The notes below the pieces were generated by a model that ran no database searches, was not told where the DNA came from, and worked only from the letters and a program-made list of their open reading frames with translations. This document shows, in pieces, positions 39,438 through 46,477 of a stretch of DNA of 57,690 nt. How positions within the stretch are numbered: position 1 is the stretch's first letter; each line of letters begins with the position of its first letter. Location: the IMG/VR virus record IMGVR_UViG_3300031240_000006, positions 1 through 57,690 of that record. The stretch is one strand, 5' to 3'. The position numbers and the translations under genes were made by a program. The stretch comes from a virus.

Positions 39438-39742
39438 TGGCAACGCAAACAACGGGTATGGGAATCGCAGCGCTCATCATCACGGCCTTCTACCTCGCGT
39501 CAGGCAAGCGGCCCGTGTCGTTCCGTTCGCTCGCGAGCGGCGACGAAATCCTCGCGCTCGACCTTCTGATCACCGGCGTCCAGGTGACGATGAGCCGCAA
39601 GGCACGGGACGGTGGACGCTGGAACGGTCGGCAGACGTACTTCCGCAGCGCGCTCCGCGAGTGTGCCCTCGGCTTGTTCGGCCGCGTGAATGGCGAGCAG
39701 GGCACGCGGCGCATCGTTGTCCGACTGGGAAGCCACGGCTGA
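39437..39742 (+). CDS. Protein of unknown function (101 aa)
   Basis: The protein has a short hydrophobic N-terminal stretch (MGIAALIITAFYLASG), possibly a membrane anchor, then a basic soluble part (MSRKARDGGRWNGRQTYF). It begins at the TACTAATTAGTA element. No family recognised. Confidence 0.6.
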   Translation: MATQTTGMGIAALIITAFYLASGKRPVSFRSLASGDEILALDLLITGVQVTMSRKARDGGRWNGRQTYFRSALRECALGLFGRVNGEQGTRRIVVRLGSHG

Positions 39743-39749
39743 GAACGTC

Positions 39750-39809
39750 ATGCCCGACTACATCGAATTCGACTTTGACGGCAAAACCTACCTTGTGAGG
39801 GACGTATGA
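39750..39809 (+). CDS. Microprotein (19 aa)
   Basis: A 19-codon frame starts at ATG 39750 and its stop overlaps the next ATG. The acidic and aromatic sequence (PDYIEFDFDGKTYLVRDV) looks like a beta-hairpin. It may be a leader peptide coupled to the following gene. Confidence 0.4.
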   Translation: MPDYIEFDFDGKTYLVRDV

Positions 39810-40213
39810 CACCCCGACAGATGATCGACACGTTCACTGCAGCCTACATTGAAGCCGCCCTCTGGTCTACGCTTGACGAAAGCGATGACAGCGGTGGTGA
39901 GCCGCTTGACGCCAACTACTCGGGAGACGACCTTGCGCCCGAAACGCTCGCGAGCATGGTCGCAGACTGCGCACGCTTCCAAGAGGAGAACACGGATGAC
40001 ATTTGGGCCGAAGGTGCGTGCAAGTTCGCCAGCGACTACACGCCATCCGAGCGAGCGGGGCACGATTTCTGGCTCAATCGCAACGGACACGGTTGCGGAT
40101 TCTGGGATGGCGACTGGAAAGAACCGCACGCAAGTCGACTCGATGCAGCCGCGCGCGCGTTCAAGCAGGTTGACCTCTACGTGGGAGACGACGGTCTGAT
40201 TTACGCTTGCTGA
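39806..40213 (+). CDS. Conserved phage protein of unknown function (135 aa)
   Basis: The sequence AAYIEAALWSTLDESDDSGG, PLDANYSGDDLAPETL and AGHDFWLNRNGHGCGFWD is a pattern I know from many unrelated phages and plasmids, where function is unknown. It usually lies among early accessory genes, as here. The start overlaps the microprotein stop. Confidence 0.75.
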   Translation: MTPRQMIDTFTAAYIEAALWSTLDESDDSGGEPLDANYSGDDLAPETLASMVADCARFQEENTDDIWAEGACKFASDYTPSERAGHDFWLNRNGHGCGFWDGDWKEPHASRLDAAARAFKQVDLYVGDDGLIYAC

Positions 40214-40254
40214 CATCTTGCCGTCGAGTCCCAACTCGACGGGAAGGTATCACC

Positions 40255-41040
40255 ATGAATACTACATCTAACGATATCCCACTCGGTAGCGCTACAGGCT
40301 ACTGCTACATCTATCAAGCGGCGCTCTATTGCGAGGCTTGCGGCGAGGCTATCCGCGCGCGGCTGGACCTCGGTCTTGACGGAGCGCCGCCGCTCGACCC
40401 TGACGACGAGACGTCTTACGACTCCGACGATTACCCCAAGGGCCCGCACGCGGTCGATGAGGCGGACTGCCCTCAGCACTGCGACGCTTGCCACGTCTTT
40501 CTCGAGAACGACTTGACCGACGAAGGCGCGGCGTACGTCGCAATGCAAGTGCTGCACGCTTGGGAGCGATGGGACCTTGAAGGAGTCGCTATCACCGAAT
40601 GGGCGCCCTTCTACGGTGTCGATGCCCCTGCGTACATCGGCGTTGAAAAGCCTATGTCGCACGAGATACGGATCAATCTCGCCAACGCGCCGCAAGATGG
40701 CGAAGGGGGCGATTGCTTCGTGTTCGCGTTCGGTGCCTACGCCGACACGCTTGTCGCAGCGTGGGGACGCGGTATCGAGGATTGCCTCGAAGAAGCAGCC
40801 GGACGGCTCGCGGACAACGCCCCGGGGCACCTGTCGGACCTCGCGGAGACGTACAACGAGTATCACCTCGACGCGCGAGCCAAGGGCGCTACCGAGGAGC
40901 AAGAAGAAGAGTACGCGCGCGAGCAATCGGAAACGGATATGACCTATACCGACAGCGGCTACCTTCGCTCTTGGGAGTGGACGTACGTCCTAGAGAATCC
41001 CACGCAAGCCGAAATGCTCGCTTACCTGGGGGACAAGTGA
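40255..41040 (+). CDS. Conserved acidic protein with zinc-binding Cys pairs (261 aa)
   Basis: The protein has LYCEACGEAI, later CPQHCDACHVF, enough Cys for one zinc site, followed by an acidic, aromatic-rich part (CFVFAFGAYADTLVAAW) and a helical C terminus (EEQEEEYAREQSETD). Similar proteins occur in phages and conjugative plasmids without known function. ATG 40255 follows GGGAAGG. Confidence 0.6.
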   Translation: MNTTSNDIPLGSATGYCYIYQAALYCEACGEAIRARLDLGLDGAPPLDPDDETSYDSDDYPKGPHAVDEADCPQHCDACHVFLENDLTDEGAAYVAMQVLHAWERWDLEGVAITEWAPFYGVDAPAYIGVEKPMSHEIRINLANAPQDGEGGDCFVFAFGAYADTLVAAWGRGIEDCLEEAAGRLADNAPGHLSDLAETYNEYHLDARAKGATEEQEEEYAREQSETDMTYTDSGYLRSWEWTYVLENPTQAEMLAYLGDK

Positions 41041-41291
41041 GCGGCGCCAGGGCCGTGTACGAGGCCCTACGCAAGCTCGCCCGAGCACGCCGCGAACCCG
41101 GCGCGCACTGTATCTGCGTAGGCAAGCGCTCTGAGCTCACGGATGAAGACATGTCCGACTTGAGGATGGGGGCGGTCGCGCGCGACGCTACCGTCGACGT
41201 GGTCGGCTTGTGGGTCTGGCTGGACTACTCGGCGCCCACGTACGACTGGGGAGACGTTTACGCCGATCCGCCTGAAGGAGACTACCTCTAG
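41037..41291 (+). CDS. Protein of unknown function (84 aa)
   Basis: GTG 41037 overlaps the upstream stop (GTGA). The protein is basic at the start and acidic at the end (YDWGDVYADPPEGDYL), with CICVGKRSELTDEDM in the middle. Function unknown. Confidence 0.55.
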   Translation: MSGARAVYEALRKLARARREPGAHCICVGKRSELTDEDMSDLRMGAVARDATVDVVGLWVWLDYSAPTYDWGDVYADPPEGDYL

Positions 41292-41292
41292 C

Positions 41293-41364
41293 ATGGGATA
41301 CCTGATCGCGTTCCTGTTGGGGATACTCACGTCCTTCTGTCGCTACGGAAAGAGGCGCGGATGA
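41293..41364 (+). CDS. Membrane microprotein (23 aa)
   Basis: One hydrophobic stretch (YLIAFLLGILTSF) and a basic tail. It starts 1 base after the upstream stop, and its stop overlaps the next ATG. Confidence 0.4.
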   Translation: MGYLIAFLLGILTSFCRYGKRRG

Positions 41365-41519
41365 TTGTGCACCTTGTCGCCTTGTTCGCCTTGCTGGTAG
41401 GCTTGCCCTCGATGTTCGCCTCACTCGTCTGTCGCACGTTCGGTCTACGCTGCGAAGGTCACGGCTTTTGCGAAGGCTGCGGCGCGCGCACGTGGGGGTG
41501 CGATTGCGGGGCCCCATGA
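41361..41519 (+). CDS. Membrane protein with Cys-rich tail (52 aa)
   Basis: A hydrophobic N terminus (LVALFALLVGLPSMFASLV) is followed by a Cys-rich tail with CEGHGFCEGCGARTWGCDC, which could hold zinc. It is coupled to neighbours by ATGA overlaps. Function unknown. Confidence 0.5.
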   Translation: MIVHLVALFALLVGLPSMFASLVCRTFGLRCEGHGFCEGCGARTWGCDCGAP

Positions 41520-41800
41520 AGACGACAAGGGAAGCGTGGGAAGCGATGCGCGACGTGCTAGGCCCGCTGGAGTCACCCATGATAGTCGAGCGCTGGACGA
41601 AAGACGGAAGGCGCTTCTACCTCGACGGAGACGCGGCGGCGCTGTACAGGCATCGCCGTTGGCTGGTCGACGGAGGGGCGCGCGGCGAGACGGTCAACGC
41701 ATTGCTAGACTGGGATATGCGGTTCGCTTCGGCGACAGGACGCACACTGCATCAGGTGTGGCGCCTCATGGTCGGTGCAGCCGAACCTGAGGTCAAGTAA
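41516..41800 (+). CDS. Protein of unknown function (94 aa)
   Basis: The ATG overlaps the upstream stop. The protein is basic and Trp-rich (REAWEAMRDVLGPLESP, RWTKDGRRFYLDGDAAALYR). It ends the small accessory group before the primase-polymerase gene on the other strand. Confidence 0.6.
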   Translation: MKTTREAWEAMRDVLGPLESPMIVERWTKDGRRFYLDGDAAALYRHRRWLVDGGARGETVNALLDWDMRFASATGRTLHQVWRLMVGAAEPEVK

Positions 41801-41892
41801 TCAAATGTAGGGAATAGTGTGAGGTGTGCGTGGGTGTGTGGGCAGGTGCGAGTGTGTGCGAGTCCCCCACCGGGAAATTTTATAAACCGAAA

Positions 41893-41949
41893 CCGCGGCA
41901 CTTTTTGCTATCCGGGTCCTTCCCGCGGCACTTTTTGGGTCCTTCCCGA
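41893..41949. repeat. Tandem repeat CCGCGGCACTTTTTG / GGGTCCTTCCCG
   Basis: CCGCGGCACTTTTTG occurs at 41893-41907 and 41923-41937, and GGGTCCTTCCCG at 41914-41925 and 41938-41949. The array lies between the convergent ends of the accessory cluster and the primase gene. The core GCGGCACTTT also occurs inside the primase gene in more than one reading frame. Confidence 0.55.
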
Positions 41950-41954
41950 TCGGC

Positions 41955-43994
41955 TCACAAGGGGTAGGCCCGTATCGTCTTTTCGCCGTCGCGGACCACC
42001 GTCGAGCCGACCTTCAGGTAGCCGCGGAGGATGCGTTGCACGCGCGTCAGGTCCGCCGGTGTCTGCTTCGCTTCCTCGATGACGATGGCCTTCGTGAGCA
42101 CTTCCTTCGATCGCAGGAACGTGTCCCCTCGGGCGCGGCACTTTTCGACGTAGGCGACGACACCGTCCGCCCACGGGTCGGTCGCGGTGTATGCCTGACG
42201 ATGCGCGTCGGTGGCGGCACTTTCTTCGCGGCTGAAGAAGTGCGTGTCGCCCGCCGCCTCGAGCACGTTCGCGTAGGCCCAGAGCTGATCACGGTCGAAC
42301 CCGTCGACGTCGATCTCCTTCTCGATGTGGATGATGTTGTAGCGCCGGTTGCCCGTGGGGTCTGTCATGATGTCGTCGTCGTTCGTGCTCCCGAAGATGA
42401 CGCATTGCCTTTGACGGGTCTCGGTGGTTCGTCCGTACGGCGCGCGGTAGGTGTCGTCCTGCCTCGAGAGGAAGCCCTTTCGGACGTTCTCCTCTTTGCG
42501 GCTCATCGCGGCCGTCATCTCCGGCACTTCTACTCCCCACTTGCCTTTCAGCGCGTCGGCCGCGTCCTTGTTCCCGAGATCGCCTGGGAGCTGATCAAGG
42601 AAGAACTCGGCCGAGAAGAGCTTGCGAAGGAATTGGCTCTTCTTCAACCCCTGCAAGCCGTGGAGGATGAGCATCTCGTCCACCTTGCATCCCGGCTGTC
42701 GCACGCGACGGACGGCAGCGATGCACTGGCGCTTGAACATCTCGCTCTCGAGCGCGTTGCCACCCCAGAGCCGCGCCGCACTGTCGGCAAACCAGGCGCG
42801 CGCGTCGACGTCGGAAGGCTTCGGGAGCGCGTCGAGGTAATCGCGAATGGGGTGGAACTTCGCCTGCATCGCGGCGGCCGTGATCGTCCGGTGCAGCTTG
42901 TCGATCGTCGTGAAGCCGCGCGAGTTGCAGTTCAGCCAGAAGCCGATTTCCGTCAGATCGTTATCCGTCAGCCCGCGGGCCCCTTCCGCGTCGAGGCGCA
43001 TCGGGGGGTTGAAGGCGTAGATGCGCTCGCGGAAGTCATCCCAGCGGAACACGCCGCACCAGGTCGGGGGCGCGCTCGGGCCGATGAACGCGCAGCCCAG
43101 CTCCCGGTCGTCGATGGCCGTCAGCTTCTGCGCGTGGTCGCCGCCGTGGAGGGCGACGCCGGAGTCGAACGTGTACTCGTGCTCGGGATTGCGAGGCGGG
43201 AGCCACTGGTCGGGCGTGACCGTGCGTATGGGGACCGGCACGATGGCGCTCGCGAACCCCTGCGGCGCGCAGCCCGTCGGTCCGGTGCCCTTCTCGGCGG
43301 CGTAGACGAGCTTGCGAAGCATCTCCTCGCGGGACCACGGGGGCTGGCACCGGGCGTTGTACGGCTCGAGGAGCTCTAGGGACGCCTCGTGCGGGAACTC
43401 GTACGTGCGCGCGAGCCGGAGGCACACCTTCAAAAGCTGCTGGTCGCCGCCCTGGCCCGAGATGCAGGGGGGCTCGGACTCGAGGAAGGCCATCGCTTTC
43501 TCCCCGCGCCACTGGAAGTCCGGGTGGTCCGGCGATATCGCGATGGCACTTTCCCCTGCCTGGGCCTCGTTCTCGCGCCTGATCATCGCCAGGAGCGCCT
43601 CGGGGGCCTCCGCGATCGGAACGTCGGCGTGGAGCCGATAGCCGGGCGTGCCTGGGCCGATCACGTAACCCCCCTCGCTCTTCACGTCGACGCCCGGGAG
43701 CATGGCGATACGCCCGCGCAGTCCCGCAGGGGGATAGGCGTAATACAGGTGGAACCCGTGCTTCGTCTGCACCGTGCGCGTGTCGGGGAGCCCCTCGGGG
43801 AAAGCTTCGGCGAGCGAGATCACGCCGTTGCGGTCTTCGCGGACGTCCAAGTCGACGACAAATATGCCGTTATTTTGCCCGCACGGAATCGCATGCCACA
43901 CGCCGTCTTCGGGGGGACCGTCGATCCAGGTCGAGGGGTCACTCCAGCGAACGGCGGGCTTTTTGCTTTCGGGCACGACCGGGAAGTATTTCAC
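41955..43994 (-). CDS. Primase-polymerase and VapE/VirE-type helicase
   Basis: The N-terminal domain is a bifunctional primase-polymerase: DLD in FVVDLDVRED (48-50), VQTKHGFHLYYAYP and GGYVIGPGT. The C-terminal part is a VapE/VirE superfamily helicase with Walker A HGLQGLKKSQFL (446-453), GKWGVEVPEM and STNDDDIMTDPTGNRRY. It should prime and unwind at the origin. GTG 43994 is preferred to the upstream ATG (44129) because an AAGGAG site lies 5 bases before it and it leaves room for the divergent nuclease promoter. Confidence 0.88.
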   Translation of the reverse strand: MKYFPVVPESKKPAVRWSDPSTWIDGPPEDGVWHAIPCGQNNGIFVVDLDVREDRNGVISLAEAFPEGLPDTRTVQTKHGFHLYYAYPPAGLRGRIAMLPGVDVKSEGGYVIGPGTPGYRLHADVPIAEAPEALLAMIRRENEAQAGESAIAISPDHPDFQWRGEKAMAFLESEPPCISGQGGDQQLLKVCLRLARTYEFPHEASLELLEPYNARCQPPWSREEMLRKLVYAAEKGTGPTGCAPQGFASAIVPVPIRTVTPDQWLPPRNPEHEYTFDSGVALHGGDHAQKLTAIDDRELGCAFIGPSAPPTWCGVFRWDDFRERIYAFNPPMRLDAEGARGLTDNDLTEIGFWLNCNSRGFTTIDKLHRTITAAAMQAKFHPIRDYLDALPKPSDVDARAWFADSAARLWGGNALESEMFKRQCIAAVRRVRQPGCKVDEMLILHGLQGLKKSQFLRKLFSAEFFLDQLPGDLGNKDAADALKGKWGVEVPEMTAAMSRKEENVRKGFLSRQDDTYRAPYGRTTETRQRQCVIFGSTNDDDIMTDPTGNRRYNIIHIEKEIDVDGFDRDQLWAYANVLEAAGDTHFFSREESAATDAHRQAYTATDPWADGVVAYVEKCRARGDTFLRSKEVLTKAIVIEEAKQTPADLTRVQRILRGYLKVGSTVVRDGEKTIRAYPL

Positions 43995-44079
43995 ATTTCT
44001 CCTTGCGCGTTCACTGAAACCCCGCCACGATATTCGCTCAATGTGCCGACTCGATGATTCTCGTATACCGCTACATGAT

Positions 44080-45663
44080 ATGACGGTTAGCGGTTTGACG
44101 AAGCGCATGGTCTTCTCGGCCAGTCGCATCGGGACCTGGATGGCGTGCCACCGGTCGGCGGGCTGGCGCTACTTCGCGGGCTACATCACGCCCCCGAGCG
44201 CGGCCAACAACCGCGGCACTTTCGTCCACGGCCTTCTCGAGGAGTGGCGCAAGGACCCCTCGACGATCGACTACTCGATCACCATGCCGGACGGGGCGAA
44301 GGAGTTCCCCGCTGGCAAGGTCGCGGGCGAGATCATGCTCCACTGGCCGCCGCACACCGAGGGGGAGCAAGTTGAGGGGCAATTTAGCCTGCAAGGTCGG
44401 CACGCTTGGATGGGCTACAAGGACTTGCAAGTGCCGCGGATGGTGGTCGATTACAAGACGACGTCCGACCTGAAGTACGCCAAGACCGCCGAGGACCTGC
44501 TCGTCGACCCGCAGGCCATCCTGTATGCGGAGGATTATTTTAGCCTGCACCCCGACGAGCATTCCGTCGCACTTCGGTGGATTTACGCGAACACCCGCCC
44601 GACGTACCGCAGCAAGCCGGTTGACGTGACGATGACTCGCGATCATGCTGCACTGGGTTTCGCGGCGCTCGAGAGCTACGCCGACGAGATGCAAGCCGCT
44701 GCCGATGCGTGCCCGCCGGCGTCCGACCCGGTCGCGGTGCACAAATACGTTTTGACCCTCGCGAAGAGTGAAGACCAGTGCGACGCCTATGGTGGGTGCC
44801 CGCACAAGGAACGATGTGGAATCCCGATGTTTCGGGACAAGAAGGAGCCGAAAACCGTGAACGTCCTCGACCGAATGCTCGCCATGAACCAGAATGAGGC
44901 CAAGATGTCGACCCCCGCCGCCGCCGCCGCGCCGCCCGCAGAAGACGCGCTCAGCATCATGATGGGCCTCCTCGACGGCCCCGCCCCGACCGCGCCCGTC
45001 GTCAACACACCGGGCAACGCCTGGATGCCGCCGAGCCCCCTCGAGTTCGCGCCGGCCGCAACGAACGTCGTGCAAGCCGTCGTCGCTTCCCTCGTCGAGC
45101 AAGGCGCGAAGGTCGACGACGCCGTCGGGATGGTGGCCGCTGCCGTCGCCGCCCCGCCGCCCGCCGCCATCAACCCGCCGAAGCGCCCGGGCCGCCCCGT
45201 CGGCAGCAAGAACAAGCCGAAAGACCTCCCGCCCGTGGCGCCCGCCGAAGCCGTGCTCGCGTCCCCCGGCCCGACCCTTGACCCCCGCGACTCCGAAGTC
45301 CCGCAGACGCCCGAGGTGCTCGCGACCCTGCCTTCCGCCATTGACGCGAAGAACGCCGACCCCGTCGCGCTCGCGCGGACGAAGCTGATCGACACCCTCG
45401 TCGTCGGTGCCACCGTGCAGGGGACGGACTTCGTGGATTTCGACCACATGGTCCAGGACGCCCGCGAAGCCCTCGGCGCCGATGCGTACTTCAACGGCTT
45501 CGGCTACAAGACGAACGGCAACATGTTCAACATGATCTGCAAGATGCTCGCGGCGAAGCCGGTCGAGACCCTCGTCGTGAAGAACCCCCTCGCGATCAAC
45601 CCGCCCGAGATGCTCGGCTTCCTGCGCGCGAACGCGGGCGTCCTCGTGGAGGCCGTGCGATGA
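44080..45663 (+). CDS. Cas4/RecB-like PD-(D/E)XK nuclease with AT-hook tail
   Basis: The first 250 residues form a RecB-type nuclease: H50 in RGTFVHGLLEEW, D115 in GYKDLQVP, D124-Y-K126 in MVVDYKTTSD, and an iron-sulphur-type Cys set (C23, C234, C240, C246; CDAYGGCPHKERC). A long Pro/Ala-rich linker and an AT-hook-like KRPGRPVGSKNKP (about 368-380) follow, then a C-terminal helical domain. It probably acts in recombination with the helicase encoded downstream. The start is the ATG at 44080, chosen by frame and position. Confidence 0.82.
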   Translation: MTVSGLTKRMVFSASRIGTWMACHRSAGWRYFAGYITPPSAANNRGTFVHGLLEEWRKDPSTIDYSITMPDGAKEFPAGKVAGEIMLHWPPHTEGEQVEGQFSLQGRHAWMGYKDLQVPRMVVDYKTTSDLKYAKTAEDLLVDPQAILYAEDYFSLHPDEHSVALRWIYANTRPTYRSKPVDVTMTRDHAALGFAALESYADEMQAAADACPPASDPVAVHKYVLTLAKSEDQCDAYGGCPHKERCGIPMFRDKKEPKTVNVLDRMLAMNQNEAKMSTPAAAAAPPAEDALSIMMGLLDGPAPTAPVVNTPGNAWMPPSPLEFAPAATNVVQAVVASLVEQGAKVDDAVGMVAAAVAAPPPAAINPPKRPGRPVGSKNKPKDLPPVAPAEAVLASPGPTLDPRDSEVPQTPEVLATLPSAIDAKNADPVALARTKLIDTLVVGATVQGTDFVDFDHMVQDAREALGADAYFNGFGYKTNGNMFNMICKMLAAKPVETLVVKNPLAINPPEMLGFLRANAGVLVEAVR

Positions 45664-45848
45664 CCCGCGAACCCGGCTTTTACTGGGTCCGTCGCGACGA
45701 CGAGGTCGTCGTCGTCGCCGAGTGGTACACCCCGACGAACGCACCCGAGCGGGCACGTTTTCACTTCTGCGACGACGACCTCGTCGCCGGGGAAGAAGCG
45801 GTCACCGTGCTGTCCGAGCGCCTGACGCCGCCGGAGGCCGTGCGATGA
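45660..45848 (+). CDS. Small protein of unknown function (62 aa)
   Basis: The ATG overlaps the nuclease stop. The sequence PGFYWVRRDDEVVVVAEWYT is a beta-rich pattern found in other small phage proteins. It is coupled to the next gene by ATGA. Confidence 0.65.
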   Translation: MTREPGFYWVRRDDEVVVVAEWYTPTNAPERARFHFCDDDLVAGEEAVTVLSERLTPPEAVR

Positions 45849-45961
45849 ACCCCGTCCTTTGGGTCGTGGCGTGGTTTGTTCTCGGCGCGGCGGTCGGGAC
45901 GGTCGTCCTCACGATCCCCTGCCTGATCTTCTACTTCATCATGACGCGGGGCCGAAGATGA
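45845..45961 (+). CDS. Membrane microprotein (38 aa)
   Basis: A single long hydrophobic stretch (VLWVVAWFVLGAAVGTVVLT, then IPCLIFYFIM) and an Arg-rich end; stops and starts overlap both neighbours. Confidence 0.5.
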   Translation: MNPVLWVVAWFVLGAAVGTVVLTIPCLIFYFIMTRGRR

Positions 45962-46095
45962 AGTCCCCCCTCGCCGCCTACGAACTCCGCACCAAGCTCG
46001 GCGCCTGCCACGAAGAGGCGTTCCGCATCACCGTCCTCGAGCTGCTCGGGCAAATCGCTGCCGCCCTCGTGGCACTGAAGGAGTCGAAGAAGTAA
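45958..46095 (+). CDS. Small helical protein (45 aa)
   Basis: The sequence AFRITVLELLGQIAAALVAL is amphipathic and could be a membrane-associated helix. It starts at an overlapping ATGA. Confidence 0.5.
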   Translation: MKSPLAAYELRTKLGACHEEAFRITVLELLGQIAAALVALKESKK

Positions 46096-46290
46096 ATGCA
46101 CAACAAGACCGGAACCAAGACGTACCTCGTTCACGTCAACGTCGTGCTTAGCGGCACGGTCGAAGTCCTGGCGGACGATGAGGATCACGCTCAGGAGTTC
46201 GTCGAAAGTCTCGCGATCGACGAACTACAAGACGAAGAGGGCGTATTCGTCTCTTTCGACATCTGTGGCGTCAAGGAGAGGAAGCCGTGA
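46096..46290 (+). CDS. Small acidic protein (64 aa)
   Basis: The protein has a beta-like start (KTYLVHVNVVLSGTVEVLA) and acidic middle (DDEDHAQEFVESLAIDEL). Similar phage proteins have no assigned function. It starts directly after the upstream stop. Confidence 0.6.
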   Translation: MHNKTGTKTYLVHVNVVLSGTVEVLADDEDHAQEFVESLAIDELQDEEGVFVSFDICGVKERKP

Positions 46291-46475
46291 CCAACGAACA
46301 ACTTCTTCGGGGACTGCGTGTCGAGATCGCGGGCCTGCGCGACGACATCGACATGACCAAAAAGGAGCGCGAGCACTTCGCCCTCGCCATCCAGGCGCTC
46401 ATCGCGATCGAGGCTTCGCCGCCACGGCCCGAACTCATTGCGGCCGACGTCCTCGACAGAATCGAAGGCAGATAA
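46287..46475 (+). CDS. Small coiled-coil protein (62 aa)
   Basis: GTG 46287 overlaps the upstream stop. The sequence LLRGLRVEIAGLRDDIDMTK is a heptad-like helix. It may pair with a nucleic-acid enzyme encoded next to it. Confidence 0.6.
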   Translation: MTNEQLLRGLRVEIAGLRDDIDMTKKEREHFALAIQALIAIEASPPRPELIAADVLDRIEGR

Positions 46476-46477
46476 TC

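Noticed and set aside
42036-43379. 447-codon plus-strand frame over the primase gene
   Set aside because: Antisense shadow; the minus-strand protein has all primase and helicase motifs.
44537-44545. Another GGCTAAAAT (minus strand) inside the nuclease gene
   Set aside because: No minus-strand start lies near it; the plus-strand codons YFSL explain the sequence.
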